DNA from: Weissella confusa
Lineage (GTDB): Bacteria > Bacillota > Bacilli > Lactobacillales > Lactobacillaceae
NCBI RefSeq assembly: GCF_004766315.1
Contig: NZ_PVSN01000074.1
Location: 1 to 43,673 of the forward strand
Direction of reading: 5' to 3'
Length of the DNA: 43,673 bases
Shown: in pieces, positions 17,190 through 22,894 of the stretch
How positions within the stretch are numbered: position 1 is the first letter of the stretch
Layout: every line of letters starts with the position of its first letter
Position numbers and translations under genes: made by a program
The notes under the pieces: model-generated
The model's database searches: none
Seen by the model: the letters and a program-made list of their open reading frames with translations, nothing else
What the model was told of the DNA's origin: nothing

Positions 17190-17221
17190 ATCATACCTCA
17201 CGTTTGTATCTCAGTTGTATC
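17190..17221 (-). promoter_or_regulatory. Promoter of the two-component operon with tandem GATACAA sites
   Basis: On the minus strand GAGATACAA occurs twice with an 11-bp period; the GATACAA cores are 17215-17221 and 17204-17210. Eight bases later is the -10 box TATGAT (17190-17195). Repeat unit, period and distance to the -10 box are the same as at the LCP promoter. Confidence 0.78.
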
Positions 17222-17232
17222 TCACGCAAAGA

Positions 17233-17258
17233 AAAAGCGCTCGATTTCTCGAACGCTC
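17233..17258 (-). terminator. Terminator of the VIT transporter pair
   Basis: On the minus strand GCG-TTCGA and TCGA-GCGC form an imperfect stem followed by TTTTTC, 10 bp after the stop codon of the second VIT gene. Confidence 0.75.
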
Positions 17259-17268
17259 GTTGTCTCTT

Positions 17269-17952
17269 TTAGAAGAACAATCCAATTGTGTAGTGAATAG
17301 CGATCGTTAGTAAGCCGATGACCACATTACGCTTAACTGCTCGGCTAGCAAAGCCCTTCCCAATCAACGCACTCAAGTAACCTGTGAGTGCCACCGCTAC
17401 TGTCGTCGCTAGAATAGTTGCCCAGAATTGCCAACGAATTGGGGCAAAATACAATGCTAGCAATGGGAACGCCCCACCAATCGCCGCACAGAATAATGAT
17501 GAAAACGCGGCTGCCCAAGGACTGACATAGTGACCCAATTGCACATTATATTTCGTTGATAGAATCGTTTCCAAAGGCGACTTAGCCATCAATTCAGTAG
17601 CGATTTCTCCAGCCGTCGCTTCAGAAACCCCACGGTCTAGATAGAATTGACGAATGTCTGTCGCCACACCATCTGGATCAACACGCAAACGTTGTGTCTC
17701 AAGGTCAACGACGACCTTTTCCGCGTCCGCTTGTGAGCTAACTGATGCATACTCACCAGATGCCATCGACAAGGCACAGGCCAACAAGTCAGCCAAACCA
17801 GCAATCAAAATCGTGAACTGATTGGTCGTGGCAGCGCCAACCGAAAATAGAACACCAACAACTGTTAGAATTCCGTCATTTGAACCGAGCACACCGGCAC
17901 GAATGGCGTTCAAACGCTCTTCCATCGTTTGATGTGTCTTAACTTTTTTCAT
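17269..17952 (-). CDS. VIT1/CCC1-family metal transporter
   Basis: Member of the vacuolar-iron-transporter-like family, which moves Fe2+ or Mn2+ across membranes. The 227-residue product begins with the family signature RAGVLGSNDGILTVVGVLFSV, has ALSMASGEYASVSSQADAE at about 60-80, a charged cytosolic helical pair, then three C-terminal membrane segments. The MASGEY block in helix 2 is part of the family ion path. ATG 17952 follows AGGAGG. It lies 15 nt after a paralogous VIT gene, and next to usp-mntH, which points to manganese or iron balance, probably export (inference). Confidence 0.9.
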   Translation of the reverse strand: MKKVKTHQTMEERLNAIRAGVLGSNDGILTVVGVLFSVGAATTNQFTILIAGLADLLACALSMASGEYASVSSQADAEKVVVDLETQRLRVDPDGVATDIRQFYLDRGVSEATAGEIATELMAKSPLETILSTKYNVQLGHYVSPWAAAFSSLFCAAIGGAFPLLALYFAPIRWQFWATILATTVAVALTGYLSALIGKGFASRAVKRNVVIGLLTIAIHYTIGLFF

Positions 17953-17967
17953 AGTTGCACGCTCCTC

Positions 17968-18651
17968 CTATCGACCAATCAACGTTCCAATGTAGAACGT
18001 CACAATCATTGTGAACACACCAGCGACGACATTGCGTAGCGTCGCTTTCTTCTCATTTGCCCCCGACAAGTGGGCCGCTGAATAACCCGTAATCGCCAAT
18101 GCAATCAAAACGGCCACTCCAGTTGCAGCAACACGAATACGTGGTGGTAATAAGGTGATAGCCAGCATTGGCAATAATGAGCCCAGTGGAAATGACACCA
18201 TCGAAGCAATCGCTGCTCCGACAGCTGACATCTCGTGGTGCAACGTAAAGCCATAACGCTCACGAACCGTCGTTCCAAGCGGATCCTTCGCCATCATTTC
18301 TTGTGTCGCCTTGTTTGCTAGGCGTTCAGAAATACCTTGCGCCTCATACTTCTTTTGTACGAACGCAAACTCGTCATCATAACGGTTATTCAATGCATCA
18401 TTCTGCACCGCTTCCGCCTTAATTTGTGCGTCATTTTGCGAGTGTACCGAAACATATTCTCCCATCGCCATTGAAACCGTACCGGCTAGCGCTCCAGCGA
18501 AACCGGCAATAAAAATAGCGAATGAATTCGTCGTTGCACCGGCCACACCAATAACAATCCCGGAAACCGACAAAATCCCATCATTCGCACCCATCACGGA
18601 CGCACGAATCAAATTATTTCGTTGTGCTAATGTTTGTTTATCCTTTGCCAT
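17968..18651 (-). CDS. VIT1/CCC1-family metal transporter (paralogue)
   Basis: Paralogue of the following gene, same layout: RASVMGANDGILSVSGIVIGV, then TVSMAMGEYVSVHSQNDAQ, a cytosolic helical domain (about 80-135) and three C-terminal membrane segments. About 227 residues from the ATG at 18651. A GTG three codons upstream (18660) is also possible since the RBS (AGAAAG) is weak for either. Two adjacent VIT paralogues could form a heterodimer or differ in metal preference. A terminator separates it from usp, so it may be independently transcribed. Confidence 0.88.
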   Translation of the reverse strand: MAKDKQTLAQRNNLIRASVMGANDGILSVSGIVIGVAGATTNSFAIFIAGFAGALAGTVSMAMGEYVSVHSQNDAQIKAEAVQNDALNNRYDDEFAFVQKKYEAQGISERLANKATQEMMAKDPLGTTVRERYGFTLHHEMSAVGAAIASMVSFPLGSLLPMLAITLLPPRIRVAATGVAVLIALAITGYSAAHLSGANEKKATLRNVVAGVFTMIVTFYIGTLIGR

Positions 18652-18681
18652 CTTATTCACTTTCTACTTTTTAAAACTAAA

Positions 18682-18722
18682 AAGCGCCTTTGATTATGTA
18701 TCACACACAACCAAAAGCGCTT
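18682..18722 (-). terminator. Terminator of the mntH-usp unit
   Basis: On the minus strand AAGCGC-t-TTTG pairs with CAAA-g-GCGCTT around a 19-nt loop, followed by TTTAGTTTT. It ends the unit 8 bp after the usp stop codon. Confidence 0.8.
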
Positions 18723-18730
18723 AACCTTGC

Positions 18731-19189
18731 CTAACGACGGGCAATCAATGATGAAATCTTAGCGTGTCGCGCAATGTACACTGCTTGTGATCCCAATGAT
18801 GGCCACATACCTTGCTTTGAGTGCGCGCCGACAATCAGTAGGTCAGCCTTAATTTCAGGTGCCAACTCCATTGCGAGTACTTCACCAGCTTTAGCACCAT
18901 CGGCCAAAACCGTCTCGACATCAGTCACACCTTGGGCAACAGCGTATGCCTTATACGTTTGCAAGTTTTTTTCTAAATCTTCACGACGCTTATTCACAGC
19001 TGACAAGCTCAAGACATCTGTTGTTGAAAGATCCCCAAGTTCCAACACAGTTGCAATCGTCAACTTCGCTTGATCTTCTAGCGCCTGGTGGACAGCACTT
19101 GCTAATGCAACTTGTCCTTGTTCTGATTCATCAACCCCAACCAAAACGTGTTGGTAGGCTGTTTGAATATCTGATAGTTCCAAAGCCAT
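18731..19189 (-). CDS. Universal stress protein (UspA family)
   Basis: Cytosolic nucleotide-binding stress protein of 152 residues. The core has HVLVGVDESEQ at the N-terminus and the ATP-binding type motif GAHSKQGMWPSLGS near residue 121, followed by VYIARHAKISSLIARR. Its start follows GGGGGA and lies 18 nt after mntH, so it is in one unit with the Mn transporter. Usp genes beside mntH are a recurring pair in lactobacilli (general knowledge); the functional link is not established here. Confidence 0.92.
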   Translation of the reverse strand: MALELSDIQTAYQHVLVGVDESEQGQVALASAVHQALEDQAKLTIATVLELGDLSTTDVLSLSAVNKRREDLEKNLQTYKAYAVAQGVTDVETVLADGAKAGEVLAMELAPEIKADLLIVGAHSKQGMWPSLGSQAVYIARHAKISSLIARR

Positions 19190-19207
19190 TTCATTATCCC
19201 CCGAAAA

Positions 19208-20596
19208 TTAAAGTAACTTGCCCACAATTTGAATTACCAATTGAATGTTCAAACCAGTCAACAACAAGAAGACCAACCAGGCAACAATCGTCATCCACTT
19301 TGAAATGATGAACTCTTCACCCATAATCTTCTTTGAACTCGTCATCCAAATGAGCGGTGCCATTGCAAATGGCAAAGCAACTGACAAGAAGACTTGTGAG
19401 TACACAAGCAATTGATCAAGCTTATCTTCAGCACCACCGTAAATCAATGTAAAGGCGACAACTGGAATCAACGCCAATCCACGCGTAATCACACGACGTA
19501 GCCACATTGGCACGCGCAAGTGCAAGAATCCAGCCATGATAATTTCACCGGTTAACGTACCCGTAATGGTAGAGTTTTGACCTGAAGCCAACAACGCAAC
19601 GGCAAACAACGTTGAAAGAACTGGCGATGCAATCGCCCCCGCAATCGTCTTGTCACCCAAAGCGTTATACATTTGTCCGAATGTTCCAACTGAATCTGCG
19701 TGGCCAAAGAACATCGCAGCCCCCAAAATCAACAACATTGAGTTAATAACAAAAGCCATTGAAAGTTGGATGTTTGAATCCCAAGCCATAAAGCGAACAG
19801 ATTCCTTCAATTCTTCCTTGTTCTCGCGGTTAACCTTACGCGTTTGGGCGATAGATGAGTGCAAATACAAGTTGTGCGGCATAACCGTCGCACCAATAAT
19901 ACCCAGCGTCATAACCAGTGGTGAATCCGCCCCTGCCACACCGTGTGTGTTAACAACTTGAATCTTTGGCAAGTAACCACCAAACATCGCTGCAATATCA
20001 GGACGAGATAGGACAACAAGATACAAGAATACAAACAAGATTGTCATAATCAACGTAATAACAATCGCTTCAATCTTTCGGAACCCAAAACGCATCAACA
20101 ACAATAGCAACAAAACATCAAATGCCGTTGTTAAGACAGATACAATCATTGACCAACCGAACAACAAATGGAGCGCGATGGCGCCACCGATTACTTCGGC
20201 GATATCAGTGGCCATCAATGCCAACTCCGTAATGATCCATAGCGCAATACCGCCACCCTTGCTGGTGCGGTTTCGTGTTACTTGCGCCAAGTCTTCACCA
20301 GTGACCATTCCCATCTTTCCAGCCATATACTGAAGCATCATGGCAATCAATGATGAAATCAACACAATTGACAGTAGCAAGTAGTGATATGTTGCACCAC
20401 CTGTTACTGACGTTACCCAATTACCGGGATCCATGTAACCAACCGCCACCAAGGCACCTGGTCCTGAAAACGCCCAGAGCTTACGCAAAAAAGAACCGTT
20501 CTTTGGCGGCACAATTGACCCGTTAACTTCTGCCAAGCTGGCATCGTCTGCGGCGTTTTGAATCAACCCGTTCTTACCGTTTGTCACACTTTCCAT
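19208..20596 (-). CDS. mntH: Nramp-type Mn2+/Fe2+ transporter
   Basis: Proton-coupled divalent-metal importer of the inner membrane, 462 residues, with about eleven hydrophobic segments. Both metal-site motifs are visible: DPGNW (56-60) in helix 1 and MPHN (239-242) in helix 6. ATG 20596 has GGAGG at 7 nt. Lactic acid bacteria depend on high Mn2+ for oxidative defence, so this is probably an Mn importer. Downstream it is coupled to a usp gene; two VIT transporters follow. Upstream it has three ATTTAGC repeats that could be the binding site of an Mn-responsive repressor. Confidence 0.95.
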   Translation of the reverse strand: MESVTNGKNGLIQNAADDASLAEVNGSIVPPKNGSFLRKLWAFSGPGALVAVGYMDPGNWVTSVTGGATYHYLLLSIVLISSLIAMMLQYMAGKMGMVTGEDLAQVTRNRTSKGGGIALWIITELALMATDIAEVIGGAIALHLLFGWSMIVSVLTTAFDVLLLLLLMRFGFRKIEAIVITLIMTILFVFLYLVVLSRPDIAAMFGGYLPKIQVVNTHGVAGADSPLVMTLGIIGATVMPHNLYLHSSIAQTRKVNRENKEELKESVRFMAWDSNIQLSMAFVINSMLLILGAAMFFGHADSVGTFGQMYNALGDKTIAGAIASPVLSTLFAVALLASGQNSTITGTLTGEIIMAGFLHLRVPMWLRRVITRGLALIPVVAFTLIYGGAEDKLDQLLVYSQVFLSVALPFAMAPLIWMTSSKKIMGEEFIISKWMTIVAWLVFLLLTGLNIQLVIQIVGKLL

Positions 20597-20660
20597 GACA
20601 AAACCTCCAAATTATAAACTTGGATTGCGGTCTCAGTACTATTCAGTTTTACGCTTATCG

Positions 20661-20698
20661 CTAAATATTTAGTGGTATTCGTATGCTAAATGCTAAAT
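20661..20698 (-). promoter_or_regulatory. ATTTAGC repeats upstream of mntH, candidate operator
   Basis: On the minus strand ATTTAGC occurs twice in tandem and once 18 bp further on (within AAATATTTAGC). The last copy is part of the perfect palindrome CTAAATATTTAG. A weak promoter, TTTAGC-N17-TATTTA, would overlap these repeats. Placement fits a metal-dependent repressor of the DtxR/MntR type, but the sequence does not match a consensus I can recall with confidence. Confidence 0.45.
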
Positions 20699-20842
20699 AA
20701 AAGTCATAAAGAATTTCGTCCAACTTGGCTGTTGAAAGCTTATGACAATAATTTAACCGAGCCACTACAACCCATCTCCTACAATTTAGCATTGTTTTCA
20801 AGTAATAAGAAAAACCTCCTCTAAAAAAGACAAGGAATCATA

Positions 20843-20974
20843 ATGAGTAAACAAATAAATACCATTATCAAAAGTAAGCCTATTTTTACGGAAGCCTCGG
20901 CGCTAAAAATGACAATACGTACCGCTGTGAGAATGCAAATCGCTTGCATTCTCACAGCAGAGAGCGTTTACTAA
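20843..20974 (+). CDS. Possible 43-residue small protein
   Basis: ATG at 20843 with CAAGGAA at 6-7 nt opens a frame of 43 codons to TAA at 972-974 of that kilobase. The product starts MSKQINTIIKSKPIFTEASA and has no membrane segment. The distal third is made by a 15-bp perfect hairpin, which is unusual for coding sequence. It may be a small regulatory or leader peptide, or a chance ORF over a structured RNA. The neighbours are the divergent mntH and the EcsC-like gene on the same strand. Confidence 0.35.
   Translation: MSKQINTIIKSKPIFTEASALKMTIRTAVRMQIACILTAESVY
20924..20958 (+). other. 15-bp perfect hairpin in the mntH/EcsC intergenic region
   Basis: GCTGTGAGAATGCAA pairs exactly with TTGCATTCTCACAGC around the loop ATCGC. 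No T run follows on either strand, so it is not an ordinary terminator. It might be an RNA regulatory element or the remnant of a small mobile repeat. Confidence 0.7.
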
Positions 20975-20989
20975 TATCATATTAGTAAA
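20967..20989. promoter_or_regulatory. 23-bp palindrome, operator-like, upstream of the EcsC-like gene
   Basis: TTTACTAATAT and ATATTAGTAAA are perfect 11-bp inverted arms around a single C. The AT-rich dyad is located 66 bp before the TTG start of the EcsC-like gene. It looks like the binding site of a dimeric repressor; no matching regulator gene is in the window. Confidence 0.6.
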
Positions 20990-21054
20990 AATACGTTGAA
21001 ATACGATTCAGAATTTATTTCATGTAATTCAACAGAAAAAGGAGAACCACCAAT

Positions 21055-21878
21055 TTGACGGACAATAACCAATTACCCCAACCAGACAATGCCCTTCTAC
21101 AAGCAATTCAAATGGCGTTCGAAATTCCTGGCGTTAAGGTCGACAGGAAAACATTCCTAATAGCAAAATTTAACATGACTACTGATCAAGTAAACAATGG
21201 TGGACCTCAAGATTATTTTCAAAAGGAAAAAATAGACAAGATCGCTGAAAACAGTATCAATTTCAATGTATTTTCATCTACTGCCCTCTCAACCGCTGCG
21301 GATTACCTGGAGGATTTGCCATGGCTGCAACAATTCCAGCCTATATCGCTCAGAATATGGGATTTAGTTTAAGGTTGGCCCAAGAATTGGCATATATTTA
21401 TGGATACAAGGACATCTTTAACAGTAACGGCGATTTAACTGAAGAAGGACAAACACAACTAATTTTATCTTTGGGAATCATGTTTGGGGTTCAAGGCGCT
21501 GGCGCTGTCTTGCGAGTAATGGCTCAAAATGCCGCTAAGTATGTTTCAAAAAAGATACTAACCTCTGCCCTCACCAAAACGTGGTGGTATCCATTGCTGA
21601 AAGAAATCTCAAAAGTCGTTGCAACGAAAACTTTAACTAAGAAAGGTTTAGCAGGTATCGCCGAAAAAGCAGTTCCATTAGTAGGTGGTTTAGTGAGCGG
21701 TTTGGTAACATTCGCTTCTATGGCTCCAGCCGCCGAACAATTAAAAACCGAGCTTGCCAAAGGACTACATTATACACAGGATATTTTTGACGCTGACTTT
21801 AAAGAAATATCAAAAATGACCGATCAAACTGATACACCTTCAGAAACAGACCTGGACAACGATGAATCAGCAGATTAA
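21055..21878 (+). pseudogene. EcsC-family-like protein, frameshifted
   Basis: Two overlapping frames make one EcsC-like protein of about 274 residues. The first part starts at TTG 21055 (AAAGGAG at 9 nt) with IPGVKVDRKTFL, typical of the N-terminus of this family, and runs in frame 1 to about 21300. Then the frame moves: GLPGGFAMAATIPAYIAQ...RLAQELAYIYGY, the family core, is read from the other frame, using sequence upstream of the ATG at 21321. Restoring one G in GCTGCGGATTACC (to GCG GGA TTA) joins both parts, so a 1-nt deletion at about 21300-21303 is the likely lesion. The C-terminus is acidic and Asp/Thr-rich. The biochemical role of the family is poorly known. Confidence 0.8.
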
Positions 21879-21957
21879 TAGTTTTCCATATATGTAGTTA
21901 CACCATTAACAATCAAGTACAGAAAATAATTCCCGTACGCAAAACTAGAGAACAAAG

Positions 21958-21989
21958 AAACCTTATCTCCATTTGATAAGGTTTTTTCA
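21958..21989 (+). terminator. Terminator of the EcsC-like gene
   Basis: AAACCTTATC pairs with GATAAGGTTT, then TTTC. A 10-bp stem about 80 bp after the stop codon, facing the tRNA operon terminator. Confidence 0.85.
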
Positions 21990-22002
21990 TATAAAAATGC
22001 AA

Positions 22003-22033
22003 AAGAAAAGACGTTCGATTTCTCGAACGTCTT
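22003..22033 (-). terminator. Terminator of the tRNA operon
   Basis: On the minus strand AAGACGTTCGA pairs with TCGAACGTCTT, followed by TTCTTTTGC, 28 bp after the last tRNA-Leu. Confidence 0.85.
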
Positions 22034-22060
22034 ACTTGTAACCCGAAGGTCTTTAGATTA

Positions 22061-22144
22061 TGCCGTCGGTGGGGGTCGAACCCACACTCCCTTGCGGGAA
22101 CTGGATTTTGAGTCCAGCGCGTCTGCCTATTCCGCCACAACGGC
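22061..22144 (-). tRNA. tRNA-Leu(CAA), copy 2
   Basis: 84-nt long-variable-arm tRNA on the minus strand. Acceptor GCCGTTG/CGACGGC with discriminator A, anticodon loop CTCAAAA giving CAA, variable arm CCCGCAAGGG. CCA is not encoded. Identical to the copy at 22199, so the two arose by tandem duplication. Last gene of the seven-tRNA operon. Confidence 0.96.
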
Positions 22145-22198
22145 ATGATTATTATTAGATAAGACCTGAGGCCTGCTTGGAAACCCGGAGATTTCCGA

Positions 22199-22282
22199 TG
22201 CCGTCGGTGGGGGTCGAACCCACACTCCCTTGCGGGAACTGGATTTTGAGTCCAGCGCGTCTGCCTATTCCGCCACAACGGC
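22199..22282 (-). tRNA. tRNA-Leu(CAA), copy 1
   Basis: Same 84-nt sequence as the copy at 22061, 54 nt upstream of it in transcription order. All stems pair; anticodon CAA; CCA not encoded. Confidence 0.96.
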
Positions 22283-22326
22283 ATATCTAATATTAATCGG
22301 ATGATAGAAAGTTCAAAACTTTCAAG

Positions 22327-22400
22327 GGCGGTAGATGGGAATCGAACCCACGCATGTCGGTACCACAAACCGATGTGTTAACCACTTCACCACTACCGCC
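22327..22400 (-). tRNA. tRNA-His(GTG)
   Basis: Eight-bp acceptor stem GGCGGTAG/CTACCGCC including the His-specific G-1:C73 pair; anticodon stem TCGGT/ACCGA with loop TTGTGGT giving GTG. CCA not encoded. Confidence 0.95.
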
Positions 22401-22413
22401 ATTATCTATCAAG

Positions 22414-22484
22414 CAGGGGTAGAGGGAATCGAACCCCCACCAACGGTTTTGGAGACCGTCGTTCTACCGTTAAACTATACCCCT
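22414..22484 (-). tRNA. tRNA-Trp(CCA)
   Basis: Acceptor AGGGGTA/TACCCCT with discriminator G; anticodon stem ACGGT/ACCGT, loop CTCCAAA giving CCA. 3' CCA end not encoded. Confidence 0.95.
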
Positions 22485-22511
22485 ATAATGGAATGTATTA
22501 TTAAATTCCAA

Positions 22512-22584
22512 TGGCGCGGGAGGGAATCGAACCCCCGACACTACGAGCTTCAATCGTATGCTCTACCAACTGAGCTACCGAGCC
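22512..22584 (-). tRNA. tRNA-Phe(GAA) with an acceptor-stem mismatch
   Basis: Anticodon stem TACGA/TCGTA with loop TTGAAGC giving GAA; T-loop GTTCGATTC is normal. The acceptor is GGCTCGG against CCGCGCC, so position 4:69 is U-C, where A69 would pair. Otherwise complete; CCA not encoded. Confidence 0.92.
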
Positions 22585-22591
22585 ATTTAAA

Positions 22592-22665
22592 CGGTCACAA
22601 CGGGATTCGAACCCGTGATCTTTCGCGTGACAGGCGAACGTCCTAACCAACTAGACCATGCGACC
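22592..22665 (-). tRNA. tRNA-Asp(GTC)
   Basis: Acceptor GGTCGCA/TGTGACC (one G-U) with discriminator G; anticodon stem TTCGC/GCGAA, loop CTGTCAC giving GTC. CCA not encoded. Confidence 0.95.
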
Positions 22666-22667
22666 AA

Positions 22668-22740
22668 TGGACGTTACAGGGATCGAACCTGTGACCCCCT
22701 GCTTGTAAGGCAGGTGCTCTCCCAGCTGAGCTAAACGTCC
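22668..22740 (-). tRNA. tRNA-Val(TAC)
   Basis: Acceptor GGACGTT/AACGTCC with discriminator A; anticodon stem CCTGC/GCAGG, loop CTTACAA giving TAC. First gene of the operon, about 47 nt after the -10 box. CCA not encoded. Confidence 0.95.
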
Positions 22741-22786
22741 ATTATGTTTTGTGCTTTGCGATGTCCCTCGCTCAACAACAAAAATT

Positions 22787-22815
22787 ATTATACATACCTT
22801 CTGAACACTTTGCAA
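22787..22815 (-). promoter_or_regulatory. Promoter of the seven-tRNA operon
   Basis: On the minus strand TTGCAA (22810-22815), 17-nt spacer, TATAAT (22787-22792). The same two boxes and spacing precede tRNA-Cys at 34180-34208. Confidence 0.85.
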
Positions 22816-22831
22816 CCCCTTTTTTAAAATA

Positions 22832-22865
22832 AAAAGCACACAATGCATTTTCATTGTGTGCTTTT
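22832..22865 (-). terminator. Terminator of the giant lectin-repeat gene
   Basis: AAAAGCACACAATG pairs with CATTGTGTGCTTTT around a 6-nt loop; TATTTTAAAAAAG follows on the minus strand. It lies 30 bp after the stop codon at 22895. Confidence 0.9.
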
Positions 22866-22871
22866 CGTATG

Positions 22872-22893
22872 AAACGTTGATATATCAACGTTT
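22872..22893. repeat. 22-bp perfect palindrome at the 3' end of the giant gene
   Basis: AAACGTTGATA followed directly by its reverse complement, with no centre base. It lies between the stop codon at 22895 and the terminator. In RNA it would form a small extra stem; as DNA it resembles an operator, which makes little sense at this place. Confidence 0.65.
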
Positions 22894-22894
22894 A

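Noticed and set aside
22335-22646. Plus-strand open frame over the tRNA cluster with peptide like GIEPTHVGTTNR
   Set aside because: It is the well-known false translation of tRNA genes read on the opposite strand.
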